In this document: positions 28,715 through 37,130 of the stretch, in pieces
Position numbering within the stretch: position 1 is the first letter of the stretch
How the letters are laid out: each line of letters opens with the position of its first letter
NCBI GenBank assembly: GCA_021166725.1
Contig: JAJPES010000063.1
Coordinates: 1 to 64,000 of the forward strand
Length of the DNA stretch: 64,000 bases
Reading direction: 5' to 3'
From: Burkholderiaceae bacterium
Lineage (GTDB): Bacteria; Pseudomonadota; Gammaproteobacteria; Burkholderiales; Burkholderiaceae_E
Translations under genes and position numbers: made by a program
The notes under the pieces: model-generated
Seen by the model: only the letters and a program-made list of their open reading frames with translations
Database searches by the model: none
What the model was told of the DNA's origin: nothing

Positions 28715-30265
28715 ATGACGTCGTATTTCGAACGCGCCTTCGGCGATGCCGATCGGGCGCGCCGCAGTTTCTGGATCGCACTCCTCGTGCTGACGGCCTT
28801 GCGCGCGTGGTTCGCCGCCGCGCTGCCGATGACCAGCGACGAAGCCTACTTCGCCCAATGGGGCCGCCACCCCGACTGGGGCTTCTACGACCATCCCCCG
28901 ATGATCGGCTGGTGGCTCGCGCTGCTCGAGCGGGTCTCCGACGCCCGCTTCGTGCTGCGCCTGCCGGCGCTGCTGGCTCCGCCGCTGGTGGCTGCGCTCG
29001 GTTGGGCGCTGATGCGCCGGCGCGGCGAGGCGCTCGCGTGGACGACGGCCACGCTGCTGCTGCTCGTGCCGCTGAACGCGTGGAACGTCGCGATCACCAC
29101 CGACATTCCGCTGATGCTGTTCGCCGCGCTGACGGTTGCGCTCTATCTGCGCGCGCTGGCGAGCGGGCGCGGCCTGGACTACCTGCTGTGCGGTTTCGCG
29201 TTGTCGGGTGCGCTGCTGTCGAAATACTTCGCCGGGCTGCTGGCGATCGCGCTGTTCGTGCATGCGATCACGCGACCGACGCCGGCGTCGCTGCGCGGCC
29301 TGCTGTGGATCGTCGCGGGGTCGTTGCCCGCGGCGGCGATCCAGATCGCGTGGAACGTGCAGAACTGCTGGCCGAACGTGATGTTCAACCTGATCAACCG
29401 GCACGGCGACGCGGGGCTGTCGTGGCGAACGCCGCTGCTCTATGCGGTGAGCGTCGCCTACGTGCTCACGCCGCCGGTGGCGTGGCGGCTGTCGCGCGGC
29501 GTGCGAGAAGCGTCGCGCGTGACGGGCGAGGACGCCGCACGGGATCGACGCGCGCTGCGCTTCCTCGCGCTGGTGCCGCTGGCGATCTTCGCGCTGCTGT
29601 CTCTGGTGAAGACGATCGGGCTGCACTGGCTGGCGAGCTTCGTCTTTCCGGCCGTGTTGTGGTTCGCGCTTGCGGCGAGCGCGCGTTCGATGGCGCGCGC
29701 GCTCGCCTTCGCGTCGGTGTTCGCGTTGCTGCACTGGCTCGTGATCGGCGCGCTCGCCGTCGTGCCGACCGAGGCTTTCCGTGCGTGGAGCGGCTACCCG
29801 GGGCTGGTGATGACGGTGCACGGCGACGAGCTGGCCGACGCGCTCGCACCGTGGCGCAAGACGCACGTGATCGCCTCGGACGGCTATTCGCCTGCGGTGA
29901 CGATCGGCGACGCGCTCGGCGAGCACGTGATCGTCTTCGGCCGCGGAACGAGCCACGCGCGGCACGACGACATCCTCACAGACTTTCGCGCGCTCGACGG
30001 CAAGGACATTCTCATCGTGCGACGTCGCAGCGATCGCATCGGCGAGTTCGATGCGTATTTCGACCGGGCGACTCACCGGACGATCACCGTGCGCGGAGCG
30101 ACCTTCCATCTGGTGGACGGCCGTGGCTTTCGCTACGAGGTCTATCGCGACCGTGTGCTCGACGAAATCCGCAGGCGCTACTACGCCGTCCCTCGCTGGC
30201 TGCCCGGCCACGCGTGCTATTTTTGCGATCGCTATTTCCCCGACCGGTCGTGCCGCGCGCCCTGA
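28715..30265 (+). CDS. ArnT/PMT-type glycosyltransferase (GT39 family)
   Basis: A 516-residue polytopic membrane protein with about ten or more hydrophobic segments and a soluble C-terminal domain. The first periplasmic loop carries the catalytic acidic pair in SDEAYFAQWG and the motif YDHPPMIGWW, features of dolichyl-phosphate-mannose-like transferases that move a sugar from a polyprenyl phosphate carrier to lipid A, a lipid or a protein. The C-terminus has two cysteine-containing stretches (HACYFCDRYFPDRSC). Acceptor unknown. The start at 28715 lies immediately after a strong terminator, which suggests attenuation control or a slightly later start. Confidence 0.82.
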   Translation: MTSYFERAFGDADRARRSFWIALLVLTALRAWFAAALPMTSDEAYFAQWGRHPDWGFYDHPPMIGWWLALLERVSDARFVLRLPALLAPPLVAALGWALMRRRGEALAWTTATLLLLVPLNAWNVAITTDIPLMLFAALTVALYLRALASGRGLDYLLCGFALSGALLSKYFAGLLAIALFVHAITRPTPASLRGLLWIVAGSLPAAAIQIAWNVQNCWPNVMFNLINRHGDAGLSWRTPLLYAVSVAYVLTPPVAWRLSRGVREASRVTGEDAARDRRALRFLALVPLAIFALLSLVKTIGLHWLASFVFPAVLWFALAASARSMARALAFASVFALLHWLVIGALAVVPTEAFRAWSGYPGLVMTVHGDELADALAPWRKTHVIASDGYSPAVTIGDALGEHVIVFGRGTSHARHDDILTDFRALDGKDILIVRRRSDRIGEFDAYFDRATHRTITVRGATFHLVDGRGFRYEVYRDRVLDEIRRRYYAVPRWLPGHACYFCDRYFPDRSCRAP

Positions 30266-30340
30266 AGAAGCTGTGAACGAATCCGTCATGCCCGCTCGTT
30301 GCGCCCGCTCGTGCGGCAGCGTACCGGCAACCGAGCCCCG

Positions 30341-31288
30341 ATGAACCTGCAGCAGCTTCGCTTCCTGCGCGAAACCGCACGCCACGGCTTTAGCCTGACG
30401 CGAGCCGCGCAGGCCATCGGCACCTCGCAACCTGCGCTGTCGCGCGGCATCCTCGAGCTCGAGGCCGAGCTCGGCGTGGACGTCTTCGTGCGCCACGGCA
30501 AGAGGATCCTCGGCTTCACCGATCCGGGCCGTGCCGTATTCGAGCGCGCCGAACGCGTACTCGCCGAGATCGACGGCATCGAGCGCGTGACGGCCGACTA
30601 CCGCGCGCGCGACGACGGCGAACTGCGCGTGGCGACCACGCACACGCAGGCGCGCTACGCGCTGCCGAGCGTCGTGCGCGAGTTCCGCCGGCGTTATCCG
30701 GCCGTGCACCTCACGCTGCTGCAGGGCAGCCCGAGCCAGATCACCCAGCTCGTGCTGGCGCGCGAGGTCGATTTCGCGATTGCCACCGAGGTGCCGGAGG
30801 ATGCCGAGGAACTGCTTGCGATTCCCGCCTTCGAGTGGGAGCACGTCGTCATCGTGCCGAAGAAACATCCGCTGCTCGCCCAGCCGCTGTCGCTGCATGC
30901 GCTGGTGCGTCATCCGCTGATCACCTATGTCGAAGAGTTCGCCGGCCGCCGGCGCATCGACCGCGCATTCGCCGACGCCGGGTTGCGACCCGACATCGTC
31001 CTGTCGGCGATCGACTCCGACGTGATCAAGACCTACGTGGGCATCGGGCTGGGCGTGGGCATCGTCACCGGCCTGGCCTGGGACCCGCCGCACGACCGCG
31101 GGCTGGCGATGATGCCCGCCGGAGCGCTGTTCGGCATGAACTCGGTGAAGCTGGCGGTGCGCCGCGACGCCTTCCTGCGCGGATTCGCGCTCAGCTTCAT
31201 CGAGCTGTTCGTCCCGGGCGTCGACCTGCGCGTCTTCGAGCGGCAGGTCCGGTCGCAACGAACCTCCGACGCGCACGCCTCCGGGTAA
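30341..31288 (+). CDS. LysR-family regulator, CysB/Cbl-like
   Basis: A 315-residue LysR-type regulator. The helix-turn-helix is near residues 18-40 (SLTRAAQAIGTSQPALSRGILELE). The effector domain resembles CysB: RVATTHTQARYALPSVVREFRRRYP, TLLQGSPSQI and ITYVEEFAGRRRIDRAF. CysB-type proteins activate sulfur-assimilation genes in response to acetylserine and sulfate or thiosulfate. No sulfur genes except tusA are in the window. It follows the glycosyltransferase with a 75-base gap on the same strand. Confidence 0.85.
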   Translation: MNLQQLRFLRETARHGFSLTRAAQAIGTSQPALSRGILELEAELGVDVFVRHGKRILGFTDPGRAVFERAERVLAEIDGIERVTADYRARDDGELRVATTHTQARYALPSVVREFRRRYPAVHLTLLQGSPSQITQLVLAREVDFAIATEVPEDAEELLAIPAFEWEHVVIVPKKHPLLAQPLSLHALVRHPLITYVEEFAGRRRIDRAFADAGLRPDIVLSAIDSDVIKTYVGIGLGVGIVTGLAWDPPHDRGLAMMPAGALFGMNSVKLAVRRDAFLRGFALSFIELFVPGVDLRVFERQVRSQRTSDAHASG

Positions 31289-31405
31289 TCCCCCACTGCC
31301 GCGAAGGCCGTGGCGACCCGGGTCGTCGCGGGCGCGTGCTTATACTTCGGCGGGCGATGCGGCGCGCGCTGCGCACCGCATCCGAACGGGAGTGGACAAC
31401 GGCAA

Positions 31406-32428
31406 ATGGGCGTCGCGAACTGGCGCACGGTGACAGGCGCGATCGCGTTCTTCATGGCCGCGGGTCCGGCCGCGGCACAACAGGTGACGCTGAACGTGTC
31501 GAGCTGGGCTCCGGCGGGGCACGTGCTTTCGCAGACGGTGGGCAAGTGGTGCGACGAAGTCGCCGAGGCCACCGCGAAGCGCGTCGTCTGCAAGTTGCTG
31601 CCCAAGCCGGTGGCGCCGCCGCCGGGCACCTTCGATGCCGTACGCGAGGGCTTGGCCGACGTTTCCTATTCGGTGCACGCCTACACGCCCGATCGCTACA
31701 CGCTGTCGCAACTGGCCGAATTGCCGTTCTCGGGCGACACCGCCGAAGCGAACTCGATCGCCTACCAGCGCATCTTCGACCGTTACCTCGCGCGGCAGAA
31801 CGAACATCGCGGACTGAAAGTGATTGCCGTGTTCACGCACGGGCCGGGGCAGCTGTATACGACGAAGAAGCCCGTCGAGTCGCTCGCCGACCTGCAGGGG
31901 TTGAAGCTGCGCGGCGACGGCGGAATGGTGGCCAACGTCGGCAAGGCGATCGGCGTGAGCATCGTGCTCAAGCCTTCGGTCGAAGCGCAGGAGCTGCTCT
32001 CGTCGGGCGCGATCGACGGACTGTTCGGCCCGGCCGAGACGATCGATTCGATGCGGCTGGAGAAGCTGATCCGCTATCGAATTGTCTTTCCCGGCGGGCT
32101 CTACAACACGAGCTTCGCGTTCGTGATGAACCAGGCTACCTGGGATCGCATCGGCACCGCCGACCAGGCCGCCATCGCTCGCCTGTCGGGCGAGCACGCC
32201 GCGCGCATGTTCGGCCGCGCGTGGGACGACGTCGACGGGCGCGCGCTGGCGGCGATGCAGGCCAACGACGTGCGTGCCAATTTCGCCGATCGCGCCTTCG
32301 TCGAGGCGGTGCGTGCGCGCACCTCGCCGATCGAGCTGAAGTGGATCACCGAGGCGCGCGCCAAGGGGCTGGAGCGACCGGAGCAGGTGCTGCGCGAGTT
32401 TCGTGCGGAGCTGACCAAGCTGCAGTGA
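31406..32428 (+). CDS. TRAP transporter substrate-binding protein (DctP family)
   Basis: A 340-residue periplasmic binding protein with a signal peptide over residues 1-25 (ending GPAAAQ). Landmarks are LNVSSWAPAGHVLSQTV near the mature start, LADLQGLKLRGDGGMVANVGKAIG, and LYNTSFAFVMNQATWD. TRAP systems import organic acids with a sodium gradient; the DctQ and DctM membrane parts are not encoded here, so it may be an orphan or work with distant partners. The ribosome site at ATG 31406 is weak. Confidence 0.87.
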   Translation: MGVANWRTVTGAIAFFMAAGPAAAQQVTLNVSSWAPAGHVLSQTVGKWCDEVAEATAKRVVCKLLPKPVAPPPGTFDAVREGLADVSYSVHAYTPDRYTLSQLAELPFSGDTAEANSIAYQRIFDRYLARQNEHRGLKVIAVFTHGPGQLYTTKKPVESLADLQGLKLRGDGGMVANVGKAIGVSIVLKPSVEAQELLSSGAIDGLFGPAETIDSMRLEKLIRYRIVFPGGLYNTSFAFVMNQATWDRIGTADQAAIARLSGEHAARMFGRAWDDVDGRALAAMQANDVRANFADRAFVEAVRARTSPIELKWITEARAKGLERPEQVLREFRAELTKLQ

Positions 32429-32477
32429 AGAGGGCGGGCCGGAAGTGCACGGTGCGCGTGTATAATCCGCGCTCTTC

Positions 32478-32553
<76 letters not shown>

Positions 32554-32625
32554 AATACACAAGCACTTAGCGCAACCGCCGCGCAGCCCCACCCGGGGCG
32601 CAAGTGCAAGCCAAGTGTTCTCGAG

Positions 32626-32648
32626 GCCCGCCGCTGCGCGGGCTTTTT
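32626..32648 (+). terminator. Intrinsic terminator of the tRNA-Ala transcript
   Basis: Stem GCCCGC at 32626-32631 and GCGGGC at 32638-32643 followed by TTTTTCTT. The next base begins a group II intron-like sequence. Confidence 0.8.
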
Positions 32649-32651
32649 CTT

Positions 32652-32735
32652 GTGCGCCCGGCACGGGGGCAGTCCTGCGGGTGCAAGTCCCGCCGTAAGT
32701 TGATCACAGCGAACGAAGCGAAGCGCAACTGCGCG
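32652..32735 (+). mobile_element. 5' remnant of a bacterial group II intron (class C-like)
   Basis: The segment begins GTGCGCCCGGCACGGGG, the conserved 5' end of many bacterial group II introns. It continues with GGGTGCAAGTCCCGCCG and, near 32715-32735, GAACGAAGCGAAGCGCAACT, also typical of domain I. It sits directly behind the T-tract of an intrinsic terminator, which is the known insertion preference of class C introns. No reverse transcriptase frame or domain V follows, so the element is truncated after about 80-90 bases. Confidence 0.6.
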
Positions 32736-32938
32736 AGGTGTACGTGGACGCCGGCCATCCAGCCTTGCTCCGGATATGGGACAAGCGCCAGCGCGGCTAC
32801 CGGGCGATGGAGTGCCGGATCGAGACCGAGGCTGCGTCGTATGAGTGCCTGCTTCGATGTGCCGATACAGATTCAAGCGGGCTTGAATTGGAGCGAGCGG
32901 TCTGGCCCCGGTCACCCAGGGCAAGCATCGCGATAGGT
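32736..32938. other. Unassigned island sequence with a possible gene fragment
   Basis: A plus-strand frame through this stretch reads VDAGHPALLRIWDKRQRGYRAM and onward for about 65 codons without a clear start. It may be the remnant of a gene cut by rearrangement; I do not recognise it. Confidence 0.3.
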
Positions 32939-32964
32939 ATTGACTTTGTATATACTTCGTCAAT
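32939..32964 (+). promoter_or_regulatory. Palindromic operator/promoter of the toxin-antitoxin operon
   Basis: Arms ATTGAC (32939-32944) and GTCAAT (32959-32964) are arranged around a perfect central palindrome GTATATAC (32948-32955) with the same centre. TTGACT serves as a -35-like box; the -10 would fall around 32961-32967. A ribbon-helix-helix antitoxin dimer would be expected to bind here and repress its own operon. Confidence 0.65.
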
Positions 32965-32986
32965 ATCATCCTTACCGGAGGCGGTC

Positions 32987-33283
32987 ATGTCCAAACAAGC
33001 CGTGTTCACCATGAAGCTGGAGCCCGAGCTTCGCGAGGCCTTCATGGCCGAGGCCGAGGCCAGCCACCGCCCGGCGTCGCAGGTCGTGCGCGAGCTGATG
33101 CGCGAGTTCGTCGAGCGTCAACGGCAGGCACGCGAGTACGACGCTTTCCTTCGCGCCAAGGTCGAGACGGCGCGCGCGCAGATCGCTTCCGGCCAGGTCG
33201 CCAGCGGCGCTGACGTCGAAGCGCGCTTCGCCGCCCGTCGCGCCGCGCTGCGGGCCAAGGCCGGCGGCGCTGCTGACGCATGA
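32987..33283 (+). CDS. Ribbon-helix-helix antitoxin of a ParE-type module
   Basis: A 98-residue protein with an N-terminal RHH DNA-binding region: a beta strand AVFTMKLEPELREAFM, then helices AEASHRPASQVVRELMREFVERQ. The C-terminal 50 residues are charged and helical and would wrap the toxin. CCGGAGG lies six bases before the ATG at 32987. Its stop overlaps the toxin start by four bases (ATGA). It would repress the operon through the palindrome at 32939-32964. The module is intact, unlike the one at 23024-23737. Confidence 0.85.
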   Translation: MSKQAVFTMKLEPELREAFMAEAEASHRPASQVVRELMREFVERQRQAREYDAFLRAKVETARAQIASGQVASGADVEARFAARRAALRAKAGGAADA

Positions 33284-33564
33284 GGGTCCTGTGGACCCTC
33301 GCCGCCGAGCAGGACCGCGCCCACATCGTCGACTTCATCGCCCAGGACAACCCGCTCGCTGCCATCCGGATGGATGAGCTTTTCGGGGCAGCGGTCGGCC
33401 GACTGGCCGAGCACCCATTGATGGGACGGCCGGGACAAATTCCGGGCACCCGCGAGTTGATCCCGCACGAGAGCTACCGCCTGGTCTACGAGGTGCAGGC
33501 CGACACCGTGTGGATCCTGGCCCTGGTGCACACCGCACGCCTGTGGCCGCCCAACCGGCCGTGA
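33280..33564 (+). CDS. ParE/RelE-superfamily toxin
   Basis: A 94-residue toxin, [25 protein letters not shown], with the family's central [24 protein letters not shown] strand and a C-terminal [18 protein letters not shown] strand (here [14 protein letters not shown]). ParE toxins inhibit DNA gyrase while RelE toxins cut mRNA; the GTRELI and LVYEV motifs are more like ParE. The start codon overlaps the antitoxin stop. It appears intact and ends 20 bases before the remains of a Fic gene. Confidence 0.85.
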   Translation: MRVLWTLAAEQDRAHIVDFIAQDNPLAAIRMDELFGAAVGRLAEHPLMGRPGQIPGTRELIPHESYRLVYEVQADTVWILALVHTARLWPPNRP

Positions 33565-33583
33565 TGGGAGGGCAGTCACCGGC

Positions 33584-34023
33584 TTGCCGATCAGCGTTCG
33601 CCTGCTGTGCGAAGCCCATCGGCTGCTGCTCGATGGGGCGCGCGGCGCCGGCAAACAACCCGGTGAACTTCGCCGCTCGCAGAACTGGATCGGCGGCACG
33701 CGACCGGGCAACGCCGCATTCGTGCCGCCACCACCGCAGCAAGTGGCCGATCTGCTGACGGAACTGGAGCGCTTCATCCATGCTTCCGACGCCGACCTGC
33801 CGCCGCTGGTCAGGGTCGCGCTGATCCACGCCCGGTTCGAAACCATCCACCCATTCCGGGATGGGAACGGGCGCATCGGGCGGCTGCTGATCGCCGCACT
33901 ATGGAGCAATGGGGGCTGTTGCAGGAGCCGCTGATGTACCCGAGCGGTTACCTCGAGCAGTACCAGGCCGAGAACTACCGCCGCTTGTCGGCCATTCGCC
34001 GCGACGGCGACTGGGAGGGCTGA
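33584..34023 (+). pseudogene. Truncated, frameshifted Fic-domain protein
   Basis: The frame starts [38 protein letters not shown], which is normally about 100 residues into a full Fic protein, so the N-terminal part is gone. The catalytic motif [12 protein letters not shown] is intact. After RLLIAAL the frame breaks near 33902 and continues one frame over as [39 protein letters not shown], ending in TGA at 34021-34023 where relatives continue for another 150 or so residues. Fic enzymes AMPylate proteins. With both ends lost and one frameshift this copy should be dead. A short GGCC/GGCC hairpin and eight Ts follow at 34038-34060. Confidence 0.85.
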
Positions 34024-34178
34024 GTGTCCTCGACAGTGGCCGTTCGGCCTGGTTTTTTTTGGGGTATGCGTAGCGTGCGGCGGGTGATCTGCTCCATTTC
34101 GCCGAAAATGCGGTCTCGTGCGATGCGCTGCTGCGCCGCGCACGGTGATCGACCTACCGAGCGAACGAGGCGAACCGC

Positions 34179-35591
34179 TTGAAACCGGACCGGAATTTCG
34201 GACTGCTGCGCAACCGCACTTTCGACGAGATCGACGTCGGCGACCGCGAGAGCCTCGAACGCACGCTCACCGCCCAGGACATCCAGCTCTACGCGGTGCT
34301 ATCCGGCGACGAGAGCGCCTTGCCGCTCGATCCGGGCGTTGCCGCCTCGATCCGATTTCACTCGGTGCTCTCGCACGGCATGTGGGTGGGGGCGTTGTTC
34401 TCGGGGCTCGTCGGAACGCGCCTTCCCGGGCCCGGTAGCACCTACGTCTCGCAATCGCTGCGCTTCCCCGCGCCGGTACGCGTCGGCGACACGCTGACGA
34501 TCACGGTCGAAGTCGTCGCTCGCGACGCCGCGACGCGACGACTGAGGCTGCTGTGCCGCGCGACCGACGAGCGGGGCGAGACGGTCGTCGAAGGCGACGC
34601 CGAGGTGACGGCGCCCGACGAGCGCATCGAGTACTCGCGCGCGGCGCTGCCGGAGGTTCGGCTGTCGGTCGGCAGCGGCGGGCTGCAGCGGCTGCTCGAC
34701 CACGTCGCGCCCTTCGGCGCGATCCGCGTCGCGGTCGTGCATCCGTGCGACCCGTTGAGCCTGTCGGCGGCACTCGATGCCCGCGATGCGGGACTCATCG
34801 ATCCGCTGCTCGTCGCGCCGCTCGCGCGGCTCGAGGCGGCGGCCGCGACGGCTGGCGTTTCGCTCGAAGGCGTACGCATCGAGGACGTCGCGCACAGCCA
34901 CGCCGCGGCCGCTCGCGCCGTGGAGCTCGCCGCCCGCGGCGAGGTCGAGGCGCTGATGAAAGGCAGCCTGCACACCGATGAACTGATGGGCGCGGTGGTT
35001 TCGTCGGCGGGGGGGCTGCGCACCAAGCGGCGCGTAAGCCACTGCTACCTGATGCAGACGCCCGCCTATCCGCGTCCTTTCATCATCACCGATGCGGCGA
35101 TCAACATCGCGCCGCGGCTCGAGGACAAGGCCGACATCGTGCGCAACGCGATCGATCTCGCGCACGTGATCGGCGTCGAGACCCCGCGCGTGGCGATCCT
35201 TGCAGCAGTCGAGACCGTGAGCCCGACGATGCCGGCAACGCTCGATGCGGCGGCGCTGTGCAAGATGGCCGACCGCGGACAGATCGCCGGCGGCGTGCTC
35301 GATGGTCCGCTCGCTTTCGACAACGCCGTCTCGCCGTCCGCCGCACGGATCAAGGGCATCGTTTCCCCGGTGGCGGGACAGGCCGACGTGCTCGTCGTGC
35401 CCGACCTCGAGAGCGGCAACATGCTGGCCAAGCAACTCGAACACATGGGCGATGCGTCCAGCGCCGGTATCGTACTGGGTGCCAGGGTTCCGATCGTGCT
35501 CACGAGCCGCGCCGATTCGCGCGAGTCGCGCATCGCGTCGTGCGCGATCGCGCTGATGCTCGCGCGGCATTATCGGCAAAGCCCGCCCTGA
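34179..35591 (+). CDS. Bifunctional MaoC-like hydratase / phosphate acyltransferase
   Basis: A 470-residue fusion. Residues about 10-150 are a MaoC hot-dog domain (FDEIDVGD, LSHGMWVGALFSGLVGTRLPGPGSTY, LRFPAPVRVGDTLTI). Residues about 165-470 are a phosphate acetyl/butyryltransferase (PTA_PTB) domain with VEALMKGSLHTDELM, RRVSHCYLM and DGPLAFDNAVS. Relatives are annotated as bifunctional enoyl-CoA hydratase/phosphate acetyltransferase. The hydratase motif SGDxNPxH reads SGDESALP here, so the catalytic histidine and asparagine are replaced while the aspartate remains. The start is TTG 34179, with GAGG upstream. It would convert an acyl-CoA to an acyl phosphate; the acetate kinase partner often seen nearby is absent. 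Confidence 0.82.
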   Translation: MKPDRNFGLLRNRTFDEIDVGDRESLERTLTAQDIQLYAVLSGDESALPLDPGVAASIRFHSVLSHGMWVGALFSGLVGTRLPGPGSTYVSQSLRFPAPVRVGDTLTITVEVVARDAATRRLRLLCRATDERGETVVEGDAEVTAPDERIEYSRAALPEVRLSVGSGGLQRLLDHVAPFGAIRVAVVHPCDPLSLSAALDARDAGLIDPLLVAPLARLEAAAATAGVSLEGVRIEDVAHSHAAAARAVELAARGEVEALMKGSLHTDELMGAVVSSAGGLRTKRRVSHCYLMQTPAYPRPFIITDAAINIAPRLEDKADIVRNAIDLAHVIGVETPRVAILAAVETVSPTMPATLDAAALCKMADRGQIAGGVLDGPLAFDNAVSPSAARIKGIVSPVAGQADVLVVPDLESGNMLAKQLEHMGDASSAGIVLGARVPIVLTSRADSRESRIASCAIALMLARHYRQSPP

Positions 35592-35604
35592 AACGGAGAT
35601 CCAG

Positions 35605-35811
35605 ATGGACGAAGAAGCATTCCAGCAGAGCATCCGCAAGTTCCTGCGCACGGTGGGCGTGCGCTCGCAGCAGGAGATCGAGAAGGCGGTTGCGCAGGCG
35701 CGCGCCGACGGGCGCATCGGCGATCACGACTCCTTTCCCGCGACGATGACGCTCGACGTCGCCGGGCTGAAGCTGAACGTCACTTTCGACGGCGAGATCC
35801 GGCTGTCGTGA
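35605..35811 (+). CDS. DUF6494 family small protein
   Basis: A 68-residue protein, MDEEAFQQSIRKFLRTVGVRS, then EIEKAVAQARADG and FPATMTLDVAGLKLNVTFDGEIRL. I recognise the pattern of the DUF6494 family: an N-terminal helical part and a C-terminal beta hairpin. No function is known. It lies 13 bases after the MaoC-PTA gene, and its own ribosome site GGAG is nine bases upstream, so it is part of that operon. Confidence 0.8.
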   Translation: MDEEAFQQSIRKFLRTVGVRSQQEIEKAVAQARADGRIGDHDSFPATMTLDVAGLKLNVTFDGEIRLS

Positions 35812-35836
35812 TCGCCTTCTCGCTGCCGCGCGCGCG

Positions 35837-37060
35837 TTGAGCGGCTCTCGCGACTCGCACGACGCCGCACACGCGTTGCGCGTGGCCTTCGCGCTCGCGC
35901 TCGGTTCGGCGATCGCACTCGGCCTCGGGCGTTTCTCGTACGCGCTGCTGCTGCAGCCGATGCGCGACGACCTCGGCTGGAGCTATCTCACTGCCGGCGC
36001 GATGAACACGGTGAACGCCGCCGGCTACCTGGTCGGCGCGCTGCTCGCGCCGCGCTGGCTCGCCCGATACGACGCGCGCTCGATCCTGCTCGCCGGCGGC
36101 GTCGCCGCGTCGCTGCTGCTGGTCGCGCACGGCGTCGTGCTCGCCGACGCGCCGCTCTACGCGTTGCGACTGCTTACCGGCGTGGCGAGTGCCGCGCTGT
36201 TCGTCTCGGGCGGCGTGCTCGCCGCGCGCCTGGGCGCAGCCCACGCGTCGCGCGCGGGGCTGTTGCTGGGCATCTTCTATGGCGGCACCGGCCTGGGGAT
36301 CGTCGCTTCGGCGCTGCTCGTTCCGCCGCTGCTGGCGCTCGGCGTCGTGCACGCGTGGCAGTGGGCGTGGGTTGCGCTCGGCGTCGCCGCCGCGCTGTCC
36401 ACGTTCGCGATGTCGGCGCCCACGCGCCCGCTCGCGGCGAAGCCGGTGCCGCGCGACCCGGCGCAGGGCGGCTTCGAATGGCGTCCGTTCTCGTTCGGCC
36501 TGGCCGGCTACTTCATGTTCGGTATCGGCTACATCGGCTACATGACCTTCGTCATCGCGCTGCTGCGCGAGCAGGGACTCGGCCACGGGCAGACGATCGC
36601 CTTCTTCGTGCTGCTCGGCGTCGGGGTCGTCGCGTCGTCGTGGCTGTGGGCGGGGCTGCTGCAGCGTGCGCGCGGCGGCGAGGCGCTGGGTCTTCTCAAC
36701 GCGCTGCTCGCGGTCGCCACCGTGCTGCCGGTATTCAGCGCGCACCCGGTCGCCGTCTTCGCCTCGGGTGCGCTGTTCGGCAGTGTCTTCCTGTCGCTGG
36801 TGGCGTCGACCACCGCGCTCGTGCGCCACAATCTTCCGGCCTCGCTGTGGGCGGGCGGCATCGCTGCGTTCACCATCGTCTTCGCGTTCGGACAGATCGT
36901 CGGCCCGAGCGTCGTCGGCTGGATCGCCGACGCGGCGGGCGGCCTGCAGCGCGGCCTCGGCTTTTCGGCGCTGGCGCTTGCGCTGGGCGCGGTGCTCGCG
37001 TTTCGTCAGCGTCCGTTGCAGCGCGCCGGCGAAGGAACGCTCTCGTCGCGAAGCCCCTAG
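35837..37060 (+). CDS. MFS transporter, YbfB/YjiJ type
   Basis: A 407-residue carrier with 12 hydrophobic segments. The first is FALALGSAIALGLGRFSYALLLQPMRDDLGWSY, the hallmark of the YbfB/YjiJ family. The central loop (RPLAAKPVPRDPAQGGF) separates the two six-helix halves. The substrate is unknown; relatives are probable exporters or organic-acid carriers. A TTG start at 35837 is used because no ATG or GTG lies near the beginning of the first helix except an internal GTG at 35881. Confidence 0.82.
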   Translation: MSGSRDSHDAAHALRVAFALALGSAIALGLGRFSYALLLQPMRDDLGWSYLTAGAMNTVNAAGYLVGALLAPRWLARYDARSILLAGGVAASLLLVAHGVVLADAPLYALRLLTGVASAALFVSGGVLAARLGAAHASRAGLLLGIFYGGTGLGIVASALLVPPLLALGVVHAWQWAWVALGVAAALSTFAMSAPTRPLAAKPVPRDPAQGGFEWRPFSFGLAGYFMFGIGYIGYMTFVIALLREQGLGHGQTIAFFVLLGVGVVASSWLWAGLLQRARGGEALGLLNALLAVATVLPVFSAHPVAVFASGALFGSVFLSLVASTTALVRHNLPASLWAGGIAAFTIVFAFGQIVGPSVVGWIADAAGGLQRGLGFSALALALGAVLAFRQRPLQRAGEGTLSSRSP

Positions 37061-37130
37061 CGGCGTGCGCGATTGGCGTCGCAGCGAAGCCTGGAAGATG
37101 ATGGAAGCGAAACAGCAAGGAGAAACGAAG

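Noticed and set aside
32554..34178. Second attachment site (direct repeat of the tRNA 3' end) after the Fic remnant
   Set aside because: I looked for the last 18-20 bases of the tRNA up to 34178 and found no convincing match, and no integrase is present.
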